Translations under genes and position numbers: made by a program
NCBI GenBank assembly: GCA_035048485.1
Contig: CM068584.1
Span: 66,898,179 to 66,962,178 of the forward strand
Reading direction: 5' to 3'
Origin: Pteria penguin
Taxonomy: Eukaryota; Mollusca; Bivalvia; Pterioida; Pteriidae
Length of the DNA: 64,000 bases
Notes under the pieces: generated by a model
Told to the model about the DNA's origin: nothing
Databases searched by the model: none
The model's input: the letters and a program-made list of their open reading frames with translations, nothing else
Shown: in pieces, positions 14,701 to 25,695 of the stretch
Layout: the number at the start of each line of letters is the position of its first letter
How positions within the stretch are numbered: position 1 is the stretch's first letter

Positions 14701-15447
14701 CATGACATATGCATCTATCATTGTACTTTGAAAGAGATCTATCATTGAAAAAGGGGACTTTACTTTGACTAAAGGAAAATGAAGAGGGACTTTATTTAAG
14801 GTCATTACGTTTTGTGTCCTAGACATGTCCTTAAAACGCGATTCATACAACATATACATACGCTCAGGCCCGAGGTTCCGTGCATACTTCGTCACTTCTT
14901 CACTGGAAAAGAGGTAGAAAAATTGAACTTCCCTTGTGTGCGCTTTGGGGGCAAGGCCCGGCCCAGCCCTGCCCTCCTGGGTCTGTGTCTTCTTCCGGGC
15001 GGCATCTGGAACAACTAAGACAGGTGGCAGATTAGAATTGAACATGACATATGCATCTATCATTGTACTTTGAAAGAGATCTATCATTGAAAAAGGGGAC
15101 TTTACTTTGACTAAAGGAAAATGAAGAGGGACTTTATTTAAGGTCATTACGTTTTGTGTCCTAGAGATGTCCTTAAAACGCGATTCATACATCACATACA
15201 TACGCTCAGGCCCGAGGTTCCGTGCATACTTCGTCACTTCTTCACTGGAAAAGATGTAGAAAAATTGAACTTCCCTTGTGTGCGTTCTTGTGCGCCTTAG
15301 GGGCAAGGCCCGGCCCAGCCCTGCCCTCCTGGGTCTGTGTCTTCTTCCGGGCGGCATCTGGAACAACTAAGACAGGTGGCAGATTAGAATTGAACATGAC
15401 ATATGCATCTATCATTGTACTTTGAAAGAGATCTATCATTGAAAAAG

Positions 15448-15850
15448 GGGACTTTGCTTTGACTAAAGGAGAAGGAAGAGGGATTGTATTTAAGGTCATT
15501 ACGTTTTGTGTCCTAGACATGTCTTTAAAACGCAATTCACACATCACAGACATACGTTCAGGCCCGAGGTTCCGTGCATACTTCGTCACTTCTTCACCGG
15601 AAAAGATGTAGAAAAATTGAACTTCCCTTGTGTACGGCGTCGTGAGCTTAGGGGGCAAGGCCCGGCCCAGCCCTGCCCTCCTGGGTCTGTGTCTTCTTCC
15701 GGGCGGCATCTGGAACAACTAAGACAGGTGGCAGATTAGAATTGAACATGACATATGCATCTATCATTGTACTTTGAAAGAGATCTATCATTGAAAAGGG
15801 GACTTTACTTTGACTAAAGGAAAATGAAGAGGGACTTTATTTAAGGTCAT
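15448..15850. repeat. Diverged edge monomer of the 352-bp satellite
   Basis: The last unit carries a cluster of changes not seen inside the array: 'ggagaaggaagagggattg' instead of 'ggaaaatgaagagggactt', 'cgcaattcacacatcacag' instead of 'cgcgattcatacatcacat', and 'tgtacggcgtcgtgagc' in the middle. From about 15655 to 15850 it is close to consensus again, then homology ends after 'tttaaggtcat'. Higher divergence at an array border is the usual outcome of unequal exchange homogenising the interior. Confidence 0.85.
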
Positions 15851-16914
15851 CAAAAGTTTTTTAGTAGATTGATGAAACAATATTATCCAATCAGAGCCCC
15901 TGATACATTAAAATAGTAGTCCCCGTCTCCCTACATGTCATCAGCCAATCAGGCATGTCGTTAATTACTATTCTTTGACCTGTAATTGTTTCTTTGTAAA
16001 ATGTCATTTTTTTGTACGCGGTTATCTATTAATAGCTGTCTATTTAGACTTAGTGCTATTTGTGGGATACAGAACTGTGACAATCAGTGAAATTGCAGGA
16101 TATATATGAAAGAGGTTTCGATTGTTTTCTCAGTAATTAAGGATACATAATAATTTTCAGATATTTGTATTCCTGTGTACGATAATCTTAGTGAAGAATT
16201 AAAGTGTCTGAAATTCAGAGGAAATTTGTACTAGGAGATTAAAAACGGTATATGGAATATTGAAGAAGACAAGATTAGCACATCTTTATTTCCTTCCATG
16301 TATTTGATTTTCACTCTCTAATACAATATCTTGTTTTTTTAAGAAAGTGAGAAGTTCTCATCATCAATGTGATTGTATAAGAAAGAGAGGAAGGAAGATA
16401 ACTGATGAATATCGCTAATTTTATATCCCTTCCGTATACAATTTGCTGTCAATCAGTAATACATTTTGTTTATGCAACACATCCTAAACCCTTGGGGGAC
16501 GTTAATAAAACTTGGTACAAAGATAACAATATTCAGATATGCATATTGTAAAGGAAATGCTGTCAAAAACGTTTACAGGTGTGCTTATTTTTAGGGAGAT
16601 TCTGTCGTGAAAAAATACAGGAGTTTTGACCCTTTTATGGAAACATACCTGTAAGCAGGTTCATTCGTAGCGCACCAACACATCTGCTTATTGAATGTGT
16701 TACCTCATCTTTTAATTTGATAACACACAGCAATTTGTTAATCTGTACAACTATACATGAATATTAAGATAGAAGTTAAAATATATACTAATCTCTGCTA
16801 CATTTCTTATCTGTATTTCCTCATTTGTATTGTATGATGGCTATAAACATGTATACAGTTTAATGCCAATATATAGTTGAACTCAGTTATACATTTATAC
16901 AGTCCTTTAAGTTT
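15851..16914. other. AT-rich spacer, no gene seen
   Basis: Single-copy-looking sequence between the satellite and the first tandem-repeat element. I find no long open frame, splice-flanked exon, tRNA-like fold or internal repeat here. Confidence 0.6.
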
Positions 16915-17330
16915 TATACGCCCATTTTAAGACTGGGCTTATTATGTTATGGCGTTGTCCGTCTGGCGTACAGCGTCCAGGAGAAGCTTGTCCGGGATTG
17001 ATTTCAATAATATTTCACAGAATTGTTACTTAGGACCTAAGGGTATGTCATGACCTTGAACCAAGGTCATAGGTCAAAGTTCAAGGTCACAGCATGCAAA
17101 GTGAGTTTAACCTTATCCGGGCTATTACTTTTTCCCCAGTGGATGGATTTCAATAATATTTCACAGCATTGTTACTTAGGACCTAAAAGTGTGTCATGAT
17201 GTTGACCGAAGGTCATGGGTCAAAGGTTTAGGTCAACATGCATAGTGAGTAAAACCTTGTCCGGGCCATAACTACCTCCCCTGTACATGGATTTCAACAA
17301 TATTTCACAGAATTGTTACTTAGGACCCAA
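16915..17330 (+). mobile_element. Left part of a Helentron/HINE-like element with ~145-bp tandem units
   Basis: It begins with 'ttatacgcccattttaaga' and 'ctgggcttattatgttatgg', a short inverted motif also found at 23463. It then enters tandem units marked by 'caataatatttcacagaat' followed by 'gttacttaggac' and 'aaggtcataggtcaaag', near 17005, 17150 and 17290. It is cut at 17330 by the CACTA element and resumes at 21429. A 5' head, a central tandem array and a 3' hairpin with no coding sequence is the known layout of non-autonomous Helentron (HINE/DINE-like) elements. The family assignment is inference from structure. Confidence 0.7.
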
Positions 17331-17673
17331 CACTACTGGGTCCAAAAACCCCTGAGAATCCCGTTTTTCACTGCAAAACTCTGCAACACCCTGAAAAACT
17401 CTGAAAAACACTGAAGTCTGCCTGAAAAACACTGAAAAACTCTGACAGCCCTGATAAACACTGAAAAAACTCTGAAGTCTACCCTGAAAAACTCTGAAAA
17501 ACACTGACGACCCTGAAAAACTCTGCAAAACTCTGAAAAACTCTGACGCCACTGAAAAACTCTGCAAAACTCTGAAAAACCCTGAAAAACACTGACACCC
17601 GCTGCGATGCCCTCCGGCCGTGCGATCGCGGCCTCGCGTACTTCTATACGGTCCCTTTTATAATATAAGCCCT
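17331..17673 (+). repeat. Left terminal inverted repeat of the CACTA element
   Basis: About 340 bp built largely of short variants of 'ctgaaaaactctg' and 'ctgaaaaacactg', then a CpG-rich inner segment ('ccggccgtgcgatcgcggcc') and 'tatacggtccctt'. It matches the right repeat in reverse complement almost base for base; I see about one substitution over the first 330 bp ('aaaaaccctg' against 'aaaaactctg') and small differences at the inner edge. Arrays of short subterminal repeats are typical transposase-binding regions in EnSpm elements. Confidence 0.9.
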
Positions 17674-18111
17674 TGAAATGGTTCGCTGTTATCTATATAT
17701 GATCTTTAATAAGTATTAAATGTGATGAATTTATAAGCGGGGAATAAGAAAAAAAAACCGCATCTTTTTACCATTTGTCAAGGACTTACTTTAACGTTTT
17801 TTATAGATAAAATTACTAAGATATTGTTGCTATTCTGACTTACGTTTGTAAGATGATCTTTACATTTGCAGTTTAATAAATCACATGAATTACGTACTTA
17901 GCAAAAACTATTTTATTGACACAGGACTTTCCAGCGCGATGTCACTTGTTTTATTGATCGACTTAAAGAAAGAAAGAAGAATGAAACAAACAAACAAACG
18001 AACGAACAAATAGTGTAACTACAGCAGTAGCATGTTACTTAACATCGTTGTTTCATAGAGGTGCATTAAGGGAATGGGAAATAAGTACAAAATATAGAAC
18101 AAGACATTTTA

Positions 18112-18119
18112 AAATTTTT

Positions 18120-18150
<31 letters not shown>

Positions 18151-18300
18151 TAATAAAAGCACTATTTTTCCGTACTGTAACATTTCGGCCAGCGGCCTTC
18201 CTAGGCGGACTTCATTTATTTATTTATTTATTTATTTTCATATTTATTTATTATTTATCTATTTATTCAATTATTAATTCATCTATTTATTTATAATAAG
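18112..18300. repeat. (TTTA)n microsatellites, two blocks
   Basis: Blocks of 'tttatttatttatttattta' at about 18117-18152 and 18213-18298, the second interrupted, lie inside the CACTA element. The peptide read through them is low-complexity (F/I/Y/L) and not a gene. Confidence 0.95.
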
Positions 18301-19387
18301 AACATTAAATTTTTCCGTACGAAAAAAATACATCAAAATAAATTTAATAAAAATAATAAGATTTTTTAAAATCGACAGACGAAGTTTACAGAAAACGCAT
18401 AGTCTTAATTGTAAATAGATAAATAAATACAGAAAAAGAAACAATTAATTCTATATATCCTTATCAATCATTTTAATAACACATAATGATTAATGTTTAT
18501 TTTTACATCTTTTCCAATCTGTGTAAAGAATCCACCCAAATATCGTTATGTTACGACCTTAAGGCCGCTCCCCACTCTCTTTCGAGTTTAAAGGCATTCA
18601 TGATTAATATTGATAAATCAATATTGCATTCTTCATAAATTAGCGGCCATTCACCGATAAAACGCTGTGAAGTTGCGTTAATTTAATTCTACCACCCCCC
18701 CCTTTTTTTTTTTAAAAAGTGTCCAACTTGAGTGAACGATCATGGCTTTGGGTATGCGTATTTCCTTCTCGCTACAGGCCGTAACGCAGCTACTTATTTA
18801 ATCCGTATGTAAATTAATGGAACAGAATAGCACTTTATATCACAGCTTTACAAATCTCACATTTCGCATGTATTCTACAATATTGCTATTATCAGAGGAA
18901 ATGCGGAAGAAATTGAACTTAAATAATTGATGTAGTTTAGTTTATAACATAAAAATAAATAAATGATCGTGTGTAAAACAAATTATTTCACTTCTGAAGA
19001 TTGAAAATCAGTTTTTGTCCTAAACTTTATAAGTCGCTGTTAAAATGACACTTTAATTTTGCCAATAACACAAAATTAACATTGAAATGTATCAACTGGA
19101 TATGTTTCAACCTGTTACTAAATATGTTTTGTCCCCTCATACACACCAAGGTACTGTTAATTACGAGTCCCAATTTACAGCATGATAGGTAACAAACTAT
19201 ATGAGATTACGACCGATATTTACCGGGTTAAACAACCGGATGTTTATTACGTAATAGAGTACTGATGACATGTAGAATAAAGGTAAAAAAAAAAACAAAG
19301 ACATGGACATGTCGGATTAAAATAAAGCAATTTCAGATTCCATGCGTGTGCCGTTACTTTCTAATGAAGATATTCTAGTATTATATA

Positions 19388-19428
19388 TATCCAGTAAGGG
19401 TCATGTATATATATATATATATATATAT

Positions 19429-19504
<76 letters not shown>

Positions 19505-19946
19505 AGGGAGAGAAGGGGCGTGTGTGTGTGTGTGTCGGGGGGGGGGGGGGGTGAGTGGTCTCAATTTAAATATACTATATGATTTAAACATACGATTTGG
19601 ATCCATGGGTTGGGGCAGATCGAGGTATCCGCTCTAAATATGACACCGTTTACTTGAATTTATATGTCATTTTGAAAATAAAGGTCAAATACTTTGCTAG
19701 TTTTGACAGGACAGGGTATTTTTATGTAAGACTTCTATGTCCCAGTCAACAGAGCGAGCGCCCTTGTATTTGGATACATTGTTACAATACGAAATTAGGG
19801 AGATACTGTTCATAGGCGGATCTAGAAATTTTTGAAAGAAAAAAGGGGAGGGGGAGGGCACAGTCTCCCATTGAAAAGGGGGGGGGGGGTGCTGTTAGGC
19901 GAGCGCCCTTGTATTCGCCATTGCTATACATGACCCTTACTGGATA
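19388..19946. repeat. 22-bp inverted repeat pair inside the CACTA interior
   Basis: 'tatccagtaagggtcatgta' (19388-19407, continuing 'ta') is repeated in reverse complement at 19925-19946 ('tacatgacccttactggata' within it). The pair encloses about 560 bp holding the (AT)n(GT)n tract and one copy of a G-rich repeat. It could mark the ends of a small nested element or a local inversion. No flanking duplication is clear. Confidence 0.6.
19409..19552. repeat. Compound (AT)n-(GT)n-(G)n microsatellite
   Basis: An AT run from about 19407 to 19467 passes into a GT run to about 19501, then 'gtgtgtgtgtgtgtc' and a run of G ending near 19551. It lies within the CACTA interior. Low-complexity reading frames over this tract are artefacts. 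Confidence 0.95.
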
Positions 19947-20048
19947 CATTGTTACAATACGTCATAGGCGGGCGGATCTAGAAATTTTTGAAAGAAAAGG
20001 GGGGGGGGGGAGGGCACAGTCTCCCATTGAAAAGGGCGGGGGTGGTGT
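19753..20048. repeat. Tandem duplication of about 145-170 bp with G-rich 'ggcggatctag' motif
   Basis: Two copies each contain 'gagcgcccttgtatt' (19753 and 19899), 'tggatacattgttacaatac' (19770 and 19940), 'ggcggatctagaaatttttg' (19815 and 19971) and 'gggcacagtctcccattgaa' (19855 and 20013), followed by long G runs. The 'ggcggatct' motif belongs to a dispersed family also seen at 27425, 30111, 31243 and 32131. Confidence 0.85.
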
Positions 20049-20623
20049 TAGATAAAATCATTTTATTATATAGAGTTACATGATGTAGATTAAGTAGGTA
20101 GTGATATAACAAACGGCAGATACGTTGTTACACTGATATATTGAAACTTATTTGATGCTATTTCAAGCAACATTATTGAATACCGAGTAAATATTTAATC
20201 ACTGAAATATTTTATAGGACAAAATTTACGTATGTCATTCGAATGAAAGAGCAACACGTAGACACGTAAAATTTTCAGTTAAAGAAAGTTATTGTGCTTT
20301 GAACTTTGTTATATTACGCTGTTATAATAAGAACAAAGGTTAAATTTGTGTGTCTTAATTTTGTGTGAAAAGTATTGATAGAGAAAAAAGTATTGCGCGT
20401 GTGTGTGTGTGAGAAGGGGTGGAGGGGTGTTTAAACCTAAAGGTCGTCACATGAAAATATATGGGTATAGGCTCTATAAATGTTGCAACAGAATTGGAAT
20501 AGAATTCATTGTGTTATTTAAAATGAATGACAAGCGATTTTCTTTGTGGTCGATTTGCTGTCAGTACTGGTGTATGAAATTCGCTTTTCGTATAAAATTT
20601 ATAGGTACTGGTCACATTCAAAT

Positions 20624-20627
<4 letters not shown>

Positions 20628-20683
<56 letters not shown>

Positions 20684-20712
20684 TTCATTCATTCATTTAT
20701 TCATTTATTTAT
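20628..20712. repeat. (TTTA)n microsatellite
   Basis: About 20 uninterrupted 'ttta' units, then 'ttca' variants. It lies inside the CACTA element. Confidence 0.95.
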
Positions 20713-21090
20713 TCACTTTTTGATTTATTATTCAATAATTTATTATTTATTCACTAATTTATAGTTCTGGAGCTTCTTTTTTATATATATTTTTTTATTT
20801 TTTCTTCACTATGAAACAGTGATATTTACTAGGAATATATGTACATACATTTTCATTTGGAAATACAAATGTATATATAAATCTCGATAAGAAAAGCCTT
20901 TGTATTGTAATACGCCACTGCTGGGTTTGTTTGGTTTTGAATAATGCATCAGTAAAATTAAATTTAGAGATTCGTTAAAATAATTTCACTTCAAAACACC
21001 GTACAAAAATGCGAGATATGTTTTATTTATTTTCTCTTCCTTTTTTTTCTAATTCACAACGCGCAATATTTTATATACATTAATGCTAAT

Positions 21091-21428
21091 AGGGCTTATA
21101 GAAGGGACCGTATAGAAGTACGCGAGGCCGCGATCGCACGGCCGGAGGGCATCGCAGCGGGTGTCAGTGTTTTTCAGAGTTTTTCAGAGTTTTGCAGAGT
21201 TTTTCAGTGGCGTCAGAGTTTTTCAGAGTTTTGCAGAGTTTTTCAGGGTCGTCAGTGTTTTTCAGAGTTTTTCAGGGTAGACTTCAGAGTTTTTTCAGTG
21301 TTTATCAGGGCTGTCAGAGTTTTTCAGTGTTTTTCAGGCAGACTTCAGTGTTTTTCAGAGTTTTTCAGGGTGTTGCAGAGTTTTGCAGTGAAAAACGGGA
21401 TTCTCAGGGGTTTTTGGACCCAGTAGTG
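21091..21428 (-). repeat. Right terminal inverted repeat of the CACTA element
   Basis: Reverse complement of 17331-17673, from 'agggcttatagaagggacc' inward to the terminal 'ggacccagtagtg'. An 83- to 89-codon open frame is carried by both repeats in opposite orientation; it is only the translation of the 'tttttcagag' array and should not be called a gene. Confidence 0.9.
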
Positions 21429-22722
21429 CAAGAGTCAAAAGATCAAGGTCACAACATGTAAAGTGAATAAAACCCTGTCCAAGCAATAACTTTTTCCCTG
21501 GGCATGGATTTTGATAATATTTCACAAAATTGTTACTTAGGACCCAAGGCTGTGTCATGACCTTGACCCAAAATCATAGGTCAAAAGGTCATCATCACAA
21601 CATGCAAAGTAAGTAAAACGTTGTCCCGAATCTAACTTTTTCCCCTGGGCATGGATTTCAGTAATATTTCACAGAATTGTTACTTATAATACAAGAATGT
21701 GTTATGACCTTAGCCCAAGGGAATAGGTCAAAGGCCAAGGTCACGAAATGCAAAGTGAGTAAAACATTGTCCAGGCCATTTCTTCTTGCCCTGTGCATGG
21801 CTTTGAATAATATTTCATAGAATTGTTACTTTTGAGGCAAGGGTGTGTCATAACCTTAGCCCTAGGTCATAGGTCAAAGGTCAAGGTCACAACATGCAAA
21901 GTGAATAAACCTTTTTCGGGCAATAACTTCTTCCCCTGTGCATGGCTTTTAATAATATTTCACAGAATTGTTATTTAGCACCCAAAGGTGTATTATGAAC
22001 TTGACTGTCAATGCAAAGTGAATAAAACCGTGTGTGGGCCATAACTTCTTGCCCTTCTTAGGACTTCTTAGGACCAAAGGATTGTCATGAACTTGACCCA
22101 TTGTCATAGGACAAAGGTCAAAGTCACAACATGCAAAGTGAGTAAAACCTTGTTCGGGCCATAACTTCTTTCCCTGTGTATGGATTTCAATAATATTTCA
22201 CGGAATTGTTACTTAGGACCGAAGGGTGTGTTATGACCTTGACCGTCAAAGGTCTTGGACACAACATGCAAAGTGAATAAAACCTTGTTGGGCCATAACT
22301 TTTTGCCCTGCGCATGGATTTCAATAATACCTCACAGAATTGTTATTTAAGACCCAATGGTGTGTCATGACCTTGACACAAGGTCATAGGTCAAAGGTCA
22401 AGATGACAACATGCAAAGTGAGTAAAAGCTAGTCCATGCCATTACTTTTTGCCCTGTGCATGGATTTCAATAATATTTTACAAAATTGTTACTGGGGACC
22501 CAAGGGTATGTCATAACCATGGTCCAAGATGATAGGTTAAAGGTCAAAGTGACAATATTCAAAGTGAATAGAACCTTTTTTACTATGCTTTATTGAGATT
22601 GGCCTTGAAATTCGACTTCATTATTCTTTTTAACGGTACAGGAAAGGAGATTCAAATTGCACGTATGCATTCTCGTGAATTTGCCAAGTGAGCGATTTAG
22701 GCTCCTGTGGGCCTCTTGTTGG
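21429..22722 (+). mobile_element. Right part of the interrupted Helentron/HINE-like element
   Basis: Resumes the tandem units of 16915-17330: 'ataatatttcacagaattgt' recurs near 21514, 21661, 21806, 21951, 22188 and 22325, alternating with 'gacccaaggtcataggtcaa' and 'caacatgcaaagtgagtaaa'. Some units are shortened. It ends with 'aagtgagcgatttaggctcc' and 'tgtgggcctcttgtt', the same terminus found at 62475-62512 and, reversed, at 36969-37007. No protein is encoded. Confidence 0.75.
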
Positions 22723-23007
22723 GAGATTCTTTCAATTTTCTCCCTATAGATTGCTAACATTGAATCAATTTTAGGTATTTATTAGTCTCTATAAGTATCC
22801 TTGTGAAAAATAAAAATGCAAAACTTAAATAATATTTAAATGTTAAAATGTCAAGAGAGATGGGTAGAGCGCCTCTCCTCTGTCCGTAATGGTTAACCTG
22901 AATGTGGTCGTCATCTTAAAGCATTTTTGTTCCCAGCTCCTTTTGCATTGAAAACTTGAAACTTAGGATCTGTGCATAATTTCTATATGCATTATTTAGA
23001 TTTTTAT
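22723..23007. other. Spacer, no feature seen
   Basis: AT-rich sequence between two mobile elements. No open frame, exon-like segment or repeat was recognised. Confidence 0.5.
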
Positions 23008-24605
23008 ACGCCCGACATTAGACGTATCATGTTTTCCAGACTTTCTTGCCGTCTTTCAAGCTATTGAGTTGGAATTTGGTATATAGATTTATTTCAAGCG
23101 GTTGCCAGTTCGAGTTTTGTTACGATTGACTTAATTTTGACGGATTTATGACCCTTGGACTTCAGAAATTCATTAAAAATCTATTTTTTGTCAAAATATT
23201 ATGAAATTTATTATGAAACAAGTAAAATGTACCAACTGACACATATTTTACAGGTATTGATATCTTTTTCTTCATTTTTGAGAAATTTTTAAGTTTAGGA
23301 GGGAGTGTTGGGGGGGGGGGGGGTGGGGGGGCTTGGACTAAAAAATTTCAAGATTTTTTTTCAAAAATATTGCATATCTGTTCACTATCCGTTCGCTGTC
23401 CATTTTGTCCGGTCCTTTAAAGTTTGTTATCCGGTATATCTGTTACTTGTCCGGTAGAGGTCCGTTGATTTTTATACGCCCGTCATTAGACGGGATGTAT
23501 TATGTTATGGCGCTGTCCGTCCGTCTGTCCGGGGTCATGTTTTCCGGACTTTTTTTTGGCCGTCTTCCAAGATATTGAGTTGAATTTGATATATAGCTTT
23601 ATTCCAAGCGGCGTCAGTACCAGATCGAGTTTTGTTACGATTGACCCAATTTTGACGAATTTATGGCCCCTGGACTTATAGATTTTAAGATTTTGTTTTG
23701 AAAATTCATTAAAAATCTAATTTTTGTAAAAACATTATGAAATTTACCATGAAACAAGTAAAATGTACCACCTTCCACATATTTTACAAGTATTGATCTC
23801 TTTTTCTTCATTTTTGAGAAATTTACAATTTTAGGAGGGGGGATGTGTTAGGAGGGGGCTTGTACTAAAGAATTTCAAGGTTTTTCTGCAGGTCAAGTTC
23901 CAAGATGGGTTGGATAGGACCATTTCTGCAGGAGTTATTGCCCTTGGACTTATTCCTATGATAAAATGCTATGAAACGCAATCCACTTCAGTAAACGTCA
24001 GATGTTTTTCATGAAAATCATGCCAAATGCGAATTGATCCTGTCCGAATTAAGCGACGAGCGTATTATGCCACGCTAGGTGTTGCTCCTGTTGTCAGGTC
24101 CTTTGCAGTTCGTTGTCCATTATATCTGTTACTTGTCCAGTAGATCTCCGTTCATTAGTTTTAAAAATTTTCGAGATTTTTTTTATAATTCTTTCAATGA
24201 TCTTCACTTCTTAAAGTTTTGTTAGTAAATGAGTCTCTCCCAAAGAGAATATCATGCATTACTATGGTATTTTTGTAGGAGATATTGCCCTTGGCTTTTG
24301 AAAATTTCATTAAAATAATGGTTTCCGCTCATTATCTCAGTGAAGGTATGATGGATTCAAATGATATTTGGTATACAGGTGTATCAAGGTTAGATGTAGT
24401 TCAAGTTCGAAAATGGGTTTGATATGACAGGTTTTGCAGAAGTCATTGCCCTTGGACTTATTCCTATGATCAAATGCTATGAAACGCAATTAACTTTAGT
24501 AAACGTTTGATGTTTTCCATGAAACTCACGCCAAATGCGAATTGATCCTGTCCGAATTAAGCGACGGGCGTATTATGCCACGCTAGGCGTTGCTCTTGTT
24601 ACACC
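23008..24605 (+). mobile_element. Helentron-like element with duplicated head and tail
   Basis: Two heads start at about 23008 ('tatacgcccgacattagacg') and 23463 ('tatacgcccgtcattagacg'); both continue through 'ttttgttacgattgac' and 'gaaacaagtaaaatgtacca'. Two tails end at about 24094 ('gacgagcgtattatgccacg') and 24600 ('gacgggcgtattatgccacg'), both running into 'ttgctc(c/t)tgtt'. Head and tail share 'atacgcccgtc' in inverted orientation, as expected for subterminal inverted repeats. The layout suggests a copy inserted into, or recombined with, another copy. The first head lacks the 'ttatggcgctgtccgtccg' segment. No coding region is seen. Confidence 0.7.
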
Positions 24606-25690
24606 AAGACAGAGCTGCGAAGTGCGTAACATCTTTTAAAGGTTTTTAGTTCTGAAGAATATATTCCAAAGCTCATGGCATCATATACGAGTATGATTGC
24701 CCCCATTATTAGATACTAGCCGCAGACAAAAGTTTTATCTTTTAATTGAAGAATAGACCATTTTATCTTATATTATAGATCACATTTGCTGATCCATAGA
24801 AAATGTGGGCAGGGTGGTTATTCACCTCTCTTTTTATATGCTGTTTAAATCACGATGAGCGCTGTGCCTTGTGCTATACTTGGTATGTGTTAGAGACATT
24901 AAGTACAATTGTCCCATTTATATTTAGTGTATATAGACCAGTGCATGGTGTACTACAGCCAACCATGGTTAATAATTCAAATCATATAATATATATTTTC
25001 AATCCATTTGAAAGAAAAAAGAGGAGTTACTGGCTCAGTTATGTGGCAGAATTCACCATGGAGCTATACAATACATGAATATAAATAATATACTAGAACA
25101 TATAACACATTACAAAAATATTTGATTGTAGTGCAATTACGATACCGACTTAGGACGGTCATTTAATTTGACAAAAGCCAAACAAATGGTGTGGTTATCC
25201 GGTTTACGGGCCCACCTTCCCACTCACCGTAACAGCAGAACAATCAAAGGACGTAAATTTAAAATTTATAAATAATCCTCCATGTAAAGAACAAGGGTCA
25301 ACAGGTATCGCATATTGAGAGGTCATTAAAATATAAACACGTAAGGTATTGTAAAACACATAATGGTATAAAAAATCTATGCCACATCAACCTTGCTCTC
25401 CCAGTCTGAAAGCGAGCTAGGACCCTAGATCTGTCGGAGTCCCGACTAACAGTCAGAGGGGACGAGGTTCAGGACCATGACTCCTCTGAAAGAGGTTTGG
25501 ACAAGGCCCATCATATAGTCCCCACCGCCCTGTTAGTCAGCGTGCAACGTTCAAGTAAGTCTGCATAAGGCTGTAGAGGGGCCAAATACAAGACCTATAG
25601 TCTTTTTGATGATCTCAATATCATATTGTTTATTTAGAAGACGTTTGACTATTTTATTACATGATAAAATAACGTTATCGGAGCCTTTTT
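24606..25690. other. Spacer with an unrecognised 91-codon open frame
   Basis: The only notable frame is plus strand 24803-25078, reading from 'MWAGWLFTSLFICC'. It has a hydrophobic start but no family resemblance, no splice context and no neighbour that would support it. Positions 25390-25600 are locally GC-richer without a recognised feature; they may be 3' flank of the retroelement fragment that follows on the minus strand. Confidence 0.4.
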
Positions 25691-25695
25691 TCCCC

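Larger units (their letters stand above)
1..15850. repeat. 352-bp satellite array, about 45 head-to-tail monomers
   Basis: The same unit recurs every 351-353 bp. The landmark 'gtgtcctagacatgtcc' falls near 770, 1122, 1473, 1824, 2176 and so on to about 15503. Most units differ by only a few substitutions. Recurrent length variants are 351 bp (one G lost from the GGGGG in 'ctttgggggcaagg') and 342 bp (10 bp lost between two copies of 'gtgcg'). Each monomer has a GC-rich third ('ggcccggcccagccctgccctcc') and AT-rich remaining sequence. The array starts left of the window and stops abruptly at 15850. No CENP-B-box-like 17-mer is visible. Whether it is centromeric, subtelomeric or interstitial cannot be told from sequence. 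Confidence 0.98.
17331..21428. mobile_element. Non-autonomous CACTA (EnSpm/CMC) DNA transposon, 4098 bp
   Basis: The ends read CACTACTGGGTCC at the left and GGACCCAGTAGTG at the right, an exact inverted pair starting with the CACTA signature. Both sides are flanked by 'caa' (17328-17330 and 21429-21431), matching the 3-bp target duplication of CACTA elements. The terminal inverted repeats are about 340 bp and nearly identical. The interior (17674-21090) is AT-rich, full of microsatellites, and has no recognisable transposase, so the copy is non-autonomous. It sits inside the tandem-repeat element that spans 16915-22722, so it is the younger insertion. Confidence 0.85.

Noticed and set aside
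1..15850. Centromeric satellite with CENP-B box
   Set aside because: No 17-mer fitting the CENP-B box was found; position on the chromosome cannot be inferred.
17316..17567. 83-codon frame and its plus-strand twin at 21192-21461 as a duplicated gene
   Set aside because: Both lie in the CACTA terminal repeats and encode only the 'ctgaaaaactctg' array.
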